Source: Gracilibacillus dipsosauri
Lineage (GTDB): Bacteria > Bacillota > Bacilli > Bacillales > Amphibacillaceae
DNA length: 64,000 nt
Reading direction: 5' to 3'
Assembly (NCBI RefSeq): GCF_003176895.1
Contig: NZ_QGTD01000003.1
Span: 1 to 64,000, forward strand
The notes under the pieces were generated by a model. It worked only from the letters and a program-made list of their open reading frames with translations. It was not told the DNA's origin and did not search any database. Position numbers and translations under genes: made by a program. Shown one piece after another: positions 44,014 through 52,445 of the stretch; position 1 is the stretch's first letter; each line of letters opens with the position of its first letter.

Positions 44014-44661
44014 ATGGGATCTACACATGAATTTACGCTAGGAGAAGAAATCGCCAATGCTATTACCCATGGCATTGGAATGGTATTAAGTATTGCGGGA
44101 TTAGTCATTTTGATCGTAAATGCCTCACTATTCGGAACACCATGGCATATTGTTAGCTTTACTTTATTTGGTGTGACGATGGTATTACTTTATACATCCT
44201 CGACTCTTGTACATAGCTTACCAAAGGGAAGAGCGAAAAATATTTTTGAAATACTGGATCATTCTTCGATTTATTTTTTTATTGCCGGATCTTACACCCC
44301 ATTCTTATTCATCATTGTTAAAGGCTGGGAAGGCTGGACACTTTTTGGCGTCATTTGGGGGCTAGCCATTGGCGGGACTGTTTTCAAGGTGTTTTTCGTC
44401 AAGAAATTTTTAATGATTTCTACCCTTCTTTATGTTCTGATGGGCTGGCTAATTGTATTTGTATGGCCACCACTTGTCGACAACCTACATCCCAATGGGT
44501 TAATGCTTTTAATTATCGGCGGTGTGCTGTACACAGTTGGGGCTGTCTTCTATGTTTGGCGAGGCTTCAAATACCATCATGCAATTTGGCATTTATTTGT
44601 ATTAGGTGGTAGCATTACACACTTCTTTAGTGTACTATTATATGTTTTACCACTTTATTAA
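44014..44661 (+). CDS. Hemolysin III family membrane protein
   Basis: A 215-aa seven-helix protein of the hemolysin III/YqfA (progestin and adipoQ receptor-like) family. It has EEIANAITHGIGMVLSIAG, SSTLVHSLPKGRAKNIFEILDHSSIYFFIAGSYTPF and HAIWHLFVLGGSITHFF. The conserved His and Asp residues in these stretches form a zinc site. Bacterial members may be membrane hydrolases or stress-associated proteins; their function is unclear. The start is an ATG behind GAAAGGAAGC. A perfect terminator follows. Confidence 0.85.
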   Translation: MGSTHEFTLGEEIANAITHGIGMVLSIAGLVILIVNASLFGTPWHIVSFTLFGVTMVLLYTSSTLVHSLPKGRAKNIFEILDHSSIYFFIAGSYTPFLFIIVKGWEGWTLFGVIWGLAIGGTVFKVFFVKKFLMISTLLYVLMGWLIVFVWPPLVDNLHPNGLMLLIIGGVLYTVGAVFYVWRGFKYHHAIWHLFVLGGSITHFFSVLLYVLPLY

Positions 44662-44675
44662 AATGCTGCTGTTAC

Positions 44676-44709
44676 ACTCCCTTTAGATAGCTGAAGGGAG
44701 TATTTTTTT
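44676..44709 (+). terminator. Terminator of the hemolysin III gene
   Basis: ACTCCCTT and AAGGGAGT (44676-44701) form an 8-bp stem with a T-rich tail. The downstream stretch 44710-44832 carries only two copies of TTGGTTATCTCG 41 bases apart (44737 and 44778) and no gene. Confidence 0.75.
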
Positions 44710-44832
44710 ACTCAGAGCATCGTTTGTTATTTTTATTTTGGTTATCTCGTTTGATCGTTTGATACAACCATTATTATCTTGGTTATCTCGCCCTAATAGA
44801 CCAACCCCCTGCTCCCCCTTAAACGCCTTTAA

Positions 44833-45147
44833 TCAAGAAATCAATTTCAAGCCAACAACCGATCCGATGATTAATAAAAGGAAGAAGATTCGTTTTCTAT
44901 CCTTCGGTTCATGAAAGAACAACATACCAACTAGTACTCCACCTGCTGCACCTATTCCTGTCCAAATTGCATAAGCGGTACCCATGGAGATCGTTTCTAG
45001 AGCATAGGTTAAGCCAACAAAGCTAATCATAAAGCTTACGATCATCCCCAATAAATCGAATCCCTTTTTCGTCATATGCCATCTGCTAATCATCATCACA
45101 CCCGCTGTTTCGAATAAACCTGAAAGAACAAGTATAATCCAGTCCAT
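44833..45147 (-). CDS. ykkD: Guanidinium exporter SMR subunit YkkD
   Basis: A 104-aa four-helix protein of the small multidrug resistance family. It has MISRWHMTKKG near the start, AIWTGIGAAGGVLVGMLFFHEPKDRKRIFF and a VGLKLIS end, matching B. subtilis YkkD. It begins at ATG overlapping the ykkC stop (TAATG), so the two are translationally coupled and form a heterodimer. A guanidine-I riboswitch precedes the pair, so guanidinium export is the likely function. Confidence 0.92.
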   Translation of the reverse strand: MDWIILVLSGLFETAGVMMISRWHMTKKGFDLLGMIVSFMISFVGLTYALETISMGTAYAIWTGIGAAGGVLVGMLFFHEPKDRKRIFFLLLIIGSVVGLKLIS

Positions 45148-45488
45148 TACGCTTCTCCTCCTTTATCCGCATGCTGATCTGTCGTTATTTTCAAACCAAT
45201 TACTCCCACTAAAAGAAGCACAATAAGCAAAATCTTTCCGAGATGGAATTCTCCGCCAAAAACGAGCATCTCCATGGAAACAGTTCCTGCTGTCCCGAGC
45301 CCAACAAACACTGCATAGCTCGTACCTGCAGGAAGCTTTTGTCCACTCATTATCAGAAAATAAAAGCTGATAACAATAGCAACAAATGTGCCTGACCACT
45401 CCAGAACACTATCCGCATGTTTTAAACCGATCACCCATATTACCTCGAAAATTGCTGCAATAAAAACCTTTAACCATTCCTTATACAT
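45147..45488 (-). CDS. ykkC: Guanidinium exporter SMR subunit YkkC
   Basis: A 113-aa SMR protein. It has the essential membrane Glu in FEVIWVIGLKHADS (helix 1), YAVFVGLGTAGTVSMEM and VIGLKITTDQHADKGGEA, closely matching YkkC. It exports guanidinium in exchange for protons together with YkkD. The start is the ATG at 45488 with a GAGGGGG site upstream. The gene lies directly under the guanidine-I riboswitch and its terminator. Confidence 0.93.
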   Translation of the reverse strand: MYKEWLKVFIAAIFEVIWVIGLKHADSVLEWSGTFVAIVISFYFLIMSGQKLPAGTSYAVFVGLGTAGTVSMEMLVFGGEFHLGKILLIVLLLVGVIGLKITTDQHADKGGEA

Positions 45489-45510
45489 AAAAAAACCCCC
45501 TCTTCTTAAA

Positions 45511-45632
45511 ATAAAAAAGCCTAAGAGATTGATTCATCTCCCAGGCTTTTATCCCTCCGTGTCACAGCTAGCAGCAGCTGTGTGTCTTCTCTCGGACCTG
45601 ACCAATTTTTATTGCGGAACCCTAGAAGACCT
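45511..45632 (-). promoter_or_regulatory. Guanidine-I (ykkC) riboswitch with terminator
   Basis: On the minus strand the aptamer reads CTAGGGTTCCGC (about 45625-45614), GGTCAGGTCCGAGAGA, ACAC ... GCTG, then ACACGGAGGGATAAAAGCC and TGGGAGA, the ykkC class I consensus. AAGCCT / AGGCTT with flanking GAGAT / ATCTC forms the terminator (45548-45517) followed by TTTTTT. Guanidine binding should stabilise the aptamer and prevent termination, inducing ykkC and ykkD. It begins one to four bases after the nhaC stop, so its promoter must overlap the end of that gene or transcription must read through. Confidence 0.96.
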
Positions 45633-45635
45633 TAT

Positions 45636-47186
45636 TTATTCACTTTGTCTTTTATTCCAAATAAACCAAACTACAAATAATAGTATCGTAACAAAAGCCA
45701 TAAGTAAAGCAATGCCAATTTGATCGGTTATTCCTAAGAATAAATAGCCGATTCCAGCCGCTAATGCACTGATAAAGGCATATGGTAGTTGGGTGATTAC
45801 ATGATCCATGTGATCCGAACCAGCACCGGTTGAGGATAAGATCGACGTATCAGAGATTGGTGAACAATGATCTCCAAAGACAGAGCCTGCAAGCACTGCT
45901 GCCATTGCAGGGATCACATAAGATACATCATATAAAACAGCTATTTGTGCGGCGATCGGAAGCATAATTCCAAAAGTTCCCCATGATGTCCCAGTGGCTA
46001 ATGCCATAAATCCGGCTAGAATAAATAATAATAAAGCTAAATAGTCAGGATTAAAGGCAACCTTATCGATTAATTGCGCCAAGAAACCACCAGTATCAAT
46101 AATTTCAATGATGGCACCAATCATCCATGCTAATACTAAAATATAAATTGCTGGCATCATGGACAGTGTGCCCTTCCAGCTAATTTTCGCAATAGAAAGC
46201 TGGCGGTTTGGTAATCGTAAATAGAGCAACAATGCTGTTATTACAGAAAATAATCCTCCAACAAATAACGAGAGATTCACGTTCGTATTTTCAAAAAGCT
46301 TGAGCACCGTTGCCTCTTCATCTAATGCCATTTTGCCCGTTACTAACATAGCTGCAACCGTTGCAACAATAAGAACGGCAATAGGAATAACAAGATCGAT
46401 TATTTTTCCATGCTTATTGAAAATATGAACTTCCTTTGCTTGTACTGCGGCTATATTCTTTGCAGGATCTAACACTTCTCCAGTACGAAGAGCGCGCTTC
46501 TCATGTTTTTTCATTGCCCCTATATTAATATTCAATAAGGCTACAAGAAGAACGAACACGATCGCTACTAGTGCATAAATATTATAAGGAATCATTTTCA
46601 CAAATGCCTCTAATGGCTGATATTCGACGATTTCGTTTGCGACAAAAATAGAGCCTAGTGTGCCAATAATATAAGCGCCCCAGCTGGATATCGGTGTAAT
46701 AACCGTTACAGGTGCGGAGGTCGAATCAATAAAATAAGCAAGCTTCGCGCGGGATATTTTATGACGATCGGTGACAGGTCTAGCTATTTGCCCTACTGCC
46801 AAGCTATTGAAATAATCATCAATGAAAATAAGGATCCCTAATGCAAATGGCATAATTTGTGCATTTTTTCGTGTTTTGATTTTATTTATTGCCCAATCCC
46901 CGAAGGCCTTGCTTCCACCAGATGCCGTCATAAAAACGGTCATGATACCAAGCAGGATGAGAAAAACTAATAAATAAAAATTCCCAACATTCCATCCATC
47001 TGTAGTATAAAAAATATCACGAAACACAAGCCATATTTGTTGTATCGCAAGAAGAATATCGAAATCATGTATGAGTAATGCACCAACGATGATGCCTGTT
47101 CCTAATGATAATAATAATTTCCTTGTCCACAGGACTAATACAAGCATTAATACTGCAGGAATTAATGAATAAAGTGTTCCTTCCAA
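45636..47186 (-). CDS. NhaC-family Na+/H+ antiporter
   Basis: A 516-aa polytopic membrane protein with about eleven to twelve hydrophobic segments. It carries FIDDYFNSLAVGQIARPVTD, STSAPVTVITPISSWGAYI, FMALATGTSWGTFGIMLP and GSVFGDHCSPISDTSILSS, the typical motifs of NhaC-type exchangers. It would extrude Na+ (or an organic acid) in exchange for H+, aiding pH and salt homeostasis. I prefer the TTG at 47186, eight bases after GGAGG; the GTG at 47201 sits directly on that site. The gene ends just before the ykkCD riboswitch. Confidence 0.85.
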   Translation of the reverse strand: MEGTLYSLIPAVLMLVLVLWTRKLLLSLGTGIIVGALLIHDFDILLAIQQIWLVFRDIFYTTDGWNVGNFYLLVFLILLGIMTVFMTASGGSKAFGDWAINKIKTRKNAQIMPFALGILIFIDDYFNSLAVGQIARPVTDRHKISRAKLAYFIDSTSAPVTVITPISSWGAYIIGTLGSIFVANEIVEYQPLEAFVKMIPYNIYALVAIVFVLLVALLNINIGAMKKHEKRALRTGEVLDPAKNIAAVQAKEVHIFNKHGKIIDLVIPIAVLIVATVAAMLVTGKMALDEEATVLKLFENTNVNLSLFVGGLFSVITALLLYLRLPNRQLSIAKISWKGTLSMMPAIYILVLAWMIGAIIEIIDTGGFLAQLIDKVAFNPDYLALLLFILAGFMALATGTSWGTFGIMLPIAAQIAVLYDVSYVIPAMAAVLAGSVFGDHCSPISDTSILSSTGAGSDHMDHVITQLPYAFISALAAGIGYLFLGITDQIGIALLMAFVTILLFVVWFIWNKRQSE

Positions 47187-47224
47187 ATTGATAACCTCCA
47201 CGTTCTTTCATTCCAATTGATACA

Positions 47225-47265
47225 GAAAAAAAAACAGCAATAGTATTTATTCTATCACTGTTTTA
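47225..47265 (-). terminator. Terminator of the LPNTA surface-protein gene
   Basis: AAAACAG-CAATAG and CTATCA-CTGTTTT (47231-47265) form a stem with one mismatch around a short AT-rich loop. It is followed on the minus strand by T residues. It lies between the stop at 47327 and the nhaC start. Confidence 0.75.
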
Positions 47266-47326
47266 TCTATCATATAATTTTACTTTTTATAGTGTACCAA
47301 TTTCTTATCCATATGTCATCTGTTTT

Positions 47327-50026
47327 TTACTTTTCTTGCTCGATTCTTTTTCTTCTAGCAGCTGTTAGAATAACAAGACTAATCCCGATCACAAGTATCA
47401 ATCCACCAATTAACAACCAGTTATACGTAAATGTAGCAGTATTAGGAAGGTAATGCTCCTCTGACGTCACTTTATCCGTTTTGTTTTCTTCATTCTTCAC
47501 TATCGGTTCTTCCTTTTTTTCTTGTGCTACCTGATTGGTCGATTCCATAAGATTTTCTGGTAAAAAAACAGCAAACTTCGCTAATCGGGTACTATCTACT
47601 GTAAGCCAGCTCTGGTCTATCACACCGCCCATTTCCTTCCAGGAAGAGGAGTTTTGATCCCAATGGTATATTTGATGATCTTGATCTGGGTCTTCTAGTA
47701 AAAAGGATAGTTGAAATAGCGATGTAACAGCTTGACCTTCTTGTTCAAATATTACCTCATACACATTTGTCTCCGCTTGCTCTGCTTTTTCAAGCTCGGA
47801 TGCTTTAACTTTGTTCATATACAAGGTTAGCGACTTATCTGTCTGGAACGATTTCAAATCAAATTTCAAACGAACATCCGGTTTTATAATATGAACTTGA
47901 CTATTTCTATCCTTTAACCTCTTCAACTGTTCTGGTGAAAAGACAACTTTTGTCTGGTCCTTTTCCACTGGTACATGTAACTCTAGCACTCCATTGTCAG
48001 CTAAATTATTGGTGGCTTCCTCTTGTAGAAAAAACCCATCCTTTTCTGATACAAGATCTGTCGTAATGAAGCTTGCTAATCTCGTTACATGTAACTCATA
48101 TAGCTCTTTTGTGCCGTCTTCTGCCGTTACCTCGATCTGGAAAAAATTATCGCCCGGTGCTAGCTTCTGAACTTTTGTGAGATCTTTTTCTCCATTTATC
48201 GTAACCGTTGCGGAACTGGAATGAGCAATTGGAGAAAGGGTCAGTTCTTCGATTGTCTCTGCTACTTCTACCTCATATTTTTTTACATCAGGAGAAAAGC
48301 TTGGCGTAAGCTTTCCATTATCTAGCTTCAAATCTTCTAGGCTGGCATCTGAGCTCTTTCCCAGTTCATAAGCTGCTATCGTTCCACTAACTTCATGTGC
48401 AACTAATAAAACTGGATTCCCTGTTGGACTTTTCTCTCCAGGAATAAAGGTCAATCCCTCTGGTGCAATATCTCCACTATCCCTTGTTACCTCCATATCT
48501 AATGACTGAAAATTTCTTGTTGTAAAATAGGAATCAAAAGTTGGCGCATTTGGATTTGTTAAATCATACACCATGATGCCACCTTGACGCTCTAAACCGA
48601 TGAAGGCATAATCTGTTCCATTAACACGCCCAGTGATGACACTTTCTGGTTCTACGCCTTTATCATCACTCCTCGATTCAAAGCTATCGTCATCATTATT
48701 CGAATGAAAATAGGTTGGGTTAAATTCGGCTATATATCGTTCAAACTCAGATCCACTATCATATACGAGTTCCAGCGTATCTGCACTCCATAAGGAAAAA
48801 GAGCGTCCGCCAAAGCCATAGATCGCTTCGTACTTACCAGTTTCATTCATTGGATGAGAAATAGAGGTTTTTAAACGACCAAGCTGCTCTTCTTCAAACA
48901 ATCCATTTTCGACTAAGCTATCTAATTCCTTTTGTGTATAACCTTGATATAGGTCTCCACGAAGCTCATATTTATCCTGTAAATCCTTCACACGAGCTTC
49001 CTCTGAAAAAGCATCCCAATCCTGGGCATCCCCTTCATTTGCTGTTAGGATATAGGATTTTCCGTTTATTTCGATCAAATCCATTCCATCCGGCTGATAA
49101 AGGGATAGAACCGGCCAATTACGGATATTGACCTGATCATCTTTATCGGAACCATCTAATTGATTGGATGAAATAGAATAATCCTTATACCCAAGGCTTT
49201 TCACTGTAGTAAATTTTCCTGTTATTAGATTTAGCTTGGCCATGGCATTTGCTTCCTGTAAAACAATATAAGCATAATCACTTGTTGGCTCTACGACAAT
49301 GTATTCTGGTTCAAGATCCTCCGCATATGTACTTTCAGGGTGTACCTTTCGAACATCCTCTTCCACTATTTGGTCAGAAAATCTTGCAGTAGTGACTTTT
49401 AGCTCCACACCCTTTTTCACTCCACCTGACACATCAATAATGCTTACAGAGCCTTCAGGGTTTACTGAATAATCATCACTCGGCTCTCCTTCATTAGCAA
49501 CTAAAACCTTTTTTCCATCAGGGGTAATTGTGACCATATCTGGTAAAGCTCCAACTTCTACTGTTGTTAGGACATCACCGGATGTAGTCAAAAAAACAAC
49601 ATGGCCTGGATTTACTTTATTCACTGCAGGAACGCTTATCGCAATAAAGCGACCAGCTGGATCGTTTACCACGCTTGTAACATCACCGGCTTCAATCCCT
49701 AAATCACTTAAGGTAATCCTCTTTAGCAAAGGGATTTCCTTCTTACCTTCACCGAGTACAGACAAATCCATGATGTCTAATGATTTCTCAGAACCATTAA
49801 CCGAAAAAGCATGTTTAGTTGTAGGATCATATGCCACTATTTCTGTTCCACCATCATCGATCGGGGCACCACTGTTATACCTTCCGATAAAATTAACCGC
49901 TAGCGACTGTTCCTTATCCGAATAATAACTTAATTCATTCTCTGCTGCATTTATCATGAGTGGCTTGAAAGTAAAGATAGTAAAAAACAGACAACTAACG
50001 ATGAGAGCACGAAAGAATTTCAACAT
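47327..50026 (-). CDS. Sortase-anchored surface protein, choice-of-anchor I (beta-propeller) family
   Basis: An 899-aa exported protein. A signal peptide (about 1-28) is followed by a beta-propeller-like region (about 45-590) of the choice-of-anchor I family: GGTEIVAYDPTTKHAFSVNG, PDMVTITPDGKKVLVANEGE, DGMDLIEINGKSYILTANEG and SVITGRVNGTDYAFIGLERQ. Cadherin-like beta (about 600-680) and a further ligand-like domain follow. The end has LPNTA (about 861-865), a hydrophobic stretch and RRKR, a cell-wall sorting signal. LPNTA and LPDTA motifs suit class D/C sortases of bacilli. Related proteins are often annotated as alkaline phosphatase-like or esterase; no activity is assigned here. Confidence 0.82.
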   Translation of the reverse strand: MLKFFRALIVSCLFFTIFTFKPLMINAAENELSYYSDKEQSLAVNFIGRYNSGAPIDDGGTEIVAYDPTTKHAFSVNGSEKSLDIMDLSVLGEGKKEIPLLKRITLSDLGIEAGDVTSVVNDPAGRFIAISVPAVNKVNPGHVVFLTTSGDVLTTVEVGALPDMVTITPDGKKVLVANEGEPSDDYSVNPEGSVSIIDVSGGVKKGVELKVTTARFSDQIVEEDVRKVHPESTYAEDLEPEYIVVEPTSDYAYIVLQEANAMAKLNLITGKFTTVKSLGYKDYSISSNQLDGSDKDDQVNIRNWPVLSLYQPDGMDLIEINGKSYILTANEGDAQDWDAFSEEARVKDLQDKYELRGDLYQGYTQKELDSLVENGLFEEEQLGRLKTSISHPMNETGKYEAIYGFGGRSFSLWSADTLELVYDSGSEFERYIAEFNPTYFHSNNDDDSFESRSDDKGVEPESVITGRVNGTDYAFIGLERQGGIMVYDLTNPNAPTFDSYFTTRNFQSLDMEVTRDSGDIAPEGLTFIPGEKSPTGNPVLLVAHEVSGTIAAYELGKSSDASLEDLKLDNGKLTPSFSPDVKKYEVEVAETIEELTLSPIAHSSSATVTINGEKDLTKVQKLAPGDNFFQIEVTAEDGTKELYELHVTRLASFITTDLVSEKDGFFLQEEATNNLADNGVLELHVPVEKDQTKVVFSPEQLKRLKDRNSQVHIIKPDVRLKFDLKSFQTDKSLTLYMNKVKASELEKAEQAETNVYEVIFEQEGQAVTSLFQLSFLLEDPDQDHQIYHWDQNSSSWKEMGGVIDQSWLTVDSTRLAKFAVFLPENLMESTNQVAQEKKEEPIVKNEENKTDKVTSEEHYLPNTATFTYNWLLIGGLILVIGISLVILTAARRKRIEQEK

Positions 50027-50311
50027 AAAAGCTCCACTCCTCTATTTCATATATCTCTACAATTTTAACGCTCGAAAATGAAGCTATTATGTAGAAAAAG
50101 TAAAATATTTGTAAAGAACAAGGAAATTCCTCATTCATCTACGCGAAAGATTATTCAAGATATTCATTTCATTCTCGACAAAATTAAATGATGGAATTAT
50201 TTCCTGGGGAATATTGTCACAATACGTAGTTTATTTAGAAGAGGATGTATATTTCCTTTCTTTAAAACACATTATAATGTGTGAGACAGATTGGGAAGAA
50301 GAGGTGAAGAA

Positions 50312-50740
50312 ATGGAGTTTTGGAGAGCAATCGGATTAAAATTGTTATTTACAGTTATTACCATATTGTCATTGCTTGCTATTTTTAGTGAAGCAAATCT
50401 ACGTAGTATGATAGGAATCACCCTATTTGTTTTTGCTGTTTCCTTTTTAATTGGTGATTTAGTTATTCTACGAAAAGTAAGTAGTATCACGGCTACCATT
50501 ATCGATTTTCCTCTCTATTTATTGCTATTATGGATCTCTTGTGACTTTTTCTTATTTGCTGATATATTAGAAACATACGGCATTCCACTAATGGGGGCCA
50601 CTTTTTTGACAATACTTGAGCCATTTGTTCATATAAGATTACGTTATGCAGCAAGAAAATCTAAACCTAACTTTTCCAGCCAAGCTTACCTAACGGAGTC
50701 TAGTCAGGAAATTATAGAAAAAGATGAGGAAAATGACTAG
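50312..50740 (+). CDS. yndM: YndM-like DUF2512 membrane protein
   Basis: A 142-aa DUF2512 membrane protein resembling YndM of B. subtilis. Four hydrophobic segments (about 8-28, 32-52, 60-85, 90-112) precede a basic/acidic tail. The start is the ATG at 50312 behind AGAGGTGAAGAA; an upstream in-frame TTG lacks a site. The role is unknown. A terminator overlaps its 3' end. Confidence 0.78.
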   Translation: MEFWRAIGLKLLFTVITILSLLAIFSEANLRSMIGITLFVFAVSFLIGDLVILRKVSSITATIIDFPLYLLLLWISCDFFLFADILETYGIPLMGATFLTILEPFVHIRLRYAARKSKPNFSSQAYLTESSQEIIEKDEEND

Positions 50741-50758
50741 AGGTCCTCATCTTTTTTT
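50721..50758 (+). terminator. Terminator overlapping the end of the YndM-like gene
   Basis: AAGATGAGG (50721-50729) and CCTCATCTT (50745-50753) form a 9-bp stem, followed by seven T residues. The left arm lies within the last codons of the gene. Confidence 0.85.
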
Positions 50759-50759
50759 C

Positions 50760-51250
50760 TTATGGTATCCAGTTGGCAATTTGCTCGGCCCTCACTCTCC
50801 AGCCTTCTGGGAATCCATTTGTAGCAATCATCTTTGCTATTGGCTGAACTCCGGCCAAATATCTGCTTAACACTTCTAGCGATTTAAAAATAAAGTCCAG
50901 ACCATGACTTTTCAAAACAAAGACAGAATAATAACTTAATAATGAGAAATGGCAAATGCAGGCATCACTGTAGCTAGGTAATCTCAAAGCCAGCAGTCTT
51001 GTCTTCACTGTCGGTGCCAATGTCAGCCCAATTTGCATGCTTATCTATTTTATCTAGAGTGTTTTGGACACTGTCCGGAAGATTAAATGTTTTAGTTGCA
51101 GCTACCAAAACATCAAGATCAGCATGTCCAACAATTTCAATTGCTGTAAATCATTAGGAAATACCACTAATACTCCATGTACCAAAAGTAGCTTGTAAAC
51201 CTTTTACTTAAGCTGCCGTCAAATTCTGTGCGTTCTCTTTCGAAATACAC
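50760..51250 (-). pseudogene. Degraded protein gene of unrecognised family
   Basis: On the minus strand a coding-like text runs from about 51250 to 50760 but is broken. One frame has VKGLQATFGTWSISGI, then stops, then IEIVGHADLDVLVAATKTFN, LPDSVQNTLDKIDKHANWAD and IGTDSEDKTAGFEIT. A frame change near 50985 then gives SYSDACICHFSLLSYYSVFV, LSRYLAGVQPIAKMIATNGF and PEGWRVRAEQIANWIP. Three in-frame stops and one frameshift mark a decaying gene. I do not recognise the family. A 92-aa open piece at 50760-51038 is the intact 3' part. The rest, up to 51523, holds no gene apart from a terminator. Confidence 0.6.
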
Positions 51251-51457
51251 TATTCCCATTTAACTCCTCTCTTTTATTCTTACTTACACTTAAAGGAAGT
51301 TACAATTCGAAAAAAACAACCATATGAGTTATTTTTTCTGGTAAAGTTTAGGTTTTACTATGCAGCAATTAATTTATATGAGCAAATGTAAAAAAGGTGC
51401 TACTATCAGAGGAATCGATAGACAAAAAAGGGATTTCAGATATTATTTAGCAAATAA

Positions 51458-51495
51458 AAACCTAATTTCATTTCTTTAAGATTGAAATTAGGTTT
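51458..51495 (-). terminator. Terminator of the 132-aa membrane protein gene
   Basis: AAACCTAATTTCA (51458-51470) and TGAAATTAGGTTT (51483-51495) form a perfect 13-bp stem. A T-rich stretch follows on the minus strand. It lies 28 bases past the stop codon. Confidence 0.8.
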
Positions 51496-51523
51496 AGTAT
51501 CTAATAGTAAATATGTAACTCTT

Positions 51524-51922
51524 TTAATCCCTTTTTTGAGAGAAACTCCTTAGACAGAACTTATAAATCAAAGTTAGTAAAAGAAGTGATAAGTGTAGTA
51601 ATGGTGCTAAACTTAAAATTACTACCGCTGTTTGTTCGTGAAGCATCATATTCCTATTAATTATAATCTGAATCACTAGGGCTATTGTAATAAAACCTAG
51701 CATTATATAATGTAAGATTTTATTGTTAGATGAAAAATATGCAACAAAGATAAAAAAGGTAGAAATAAAATGAAGAATTTGAACTTGCAGAGCTTCTGTT
51801 GTTGTAAATGAAATAGGGATGTCAGATGATATAAATACCTGATATAAAAATACCAAAATACCTAAACAATATCCCACTACGAACAATACAGATGAGAAAG
51901 TAATATTTCGATCTGAATTCAT
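51524..51922 (-). CDS. Four-helix membrane protein of unknown function
   Basis: A 132-aa protein with four hydrophobic segments (about 10-30, 43-65, 70-92 and 98-123), acidic or basic ends and no recognisable motif. Start ATG is preceded by TTGGAGGTAATGAT. Its frame continues upstream without a stop into the region of the broken TM-effector fragment, but the strong GGAGG points to an independent start. Context is a decayed patch with high AT content. It may belong to the fragment upstream (52205-51993) as an accessory membrane gene, but nothing proves it. Confidence 0.55.
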   Translation of the reverse strand: MNSDRNITFSSVLFVVGYCLGILVFLYQVFISSDIPISFTTTEALQVQILHFISTFFIFVAYFSSNNKILHYIMLGFITIALVIQIIINRNMMLHEQTAVVILSLAPLLHLSLLLLTLIYKFCLRSFSQKRD

Positions 51923-51934
51923 ATCATTACCTCC

Positions 51935-52205
51935 AACTTTTAAAATTTTTCTTCCGTATTTGGAATAAACGAGTAAATTGTAAACAGACAGGCTATATAA
52001 GAAAGCCTATATCTGTATAAATTCCTATTTTCCGTTCTATAGTAATTTTTAAAGAAGATCCTAACACACTCATCAATGCTGCAATAGTAGCACCAGAAAA
52101 TATTAAAATACCAGTGTTTTTAGTCTCTCCAAATTTTAACCAGTCATTTACTCGGTCCCAAATAAACAATAACTCACTTCCAATATCCCCCATTAAATCC
52201 TCCAT
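51935..52205 (-). pseudogene. Truncated membrane-effector-like fragment (Pycsar TM-effector N-terminus)
   Basis: An open frame of 70 aa (52205-51993) has DWLKFGETKNTGILIFSGAT followed by a hydrophobic segment, a signature that resembles the first helix of Pycsar/SMODS-associated TM effectors. These are normally longer (about 150-200 aa) with a second helix. After the stop at 51993, another frame gives LSYIACLFTIYSFIPNTEEK (to about 51935), which looks like the missing second helix and its SFIP end. This suggests a frameshift. The family assignment is from memory of the ETKN-like motif and needs a profile search. Confidence 0.45.
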
Positions 52206-52445
52206 CTTTATAGTGACAATGTTATTATAACTGCAAAGGTATTATAAACATATCTGAAAACAAAAAATGTTCACCAGAGTATGATTCCTTTCATTAAAAG
52301 AAAAGTAAGGGCTTGCTTAACAATACTCAGCTTCCAAAATCCAGTTGATGGCATCATTACTTTTCTAGAGATTTCTCTATTTTATCATGGTAAACTGAAG
52401 CTGAAATATAAATGATTTTCTTAGTAAAAAGAAAGGGGAACATAA

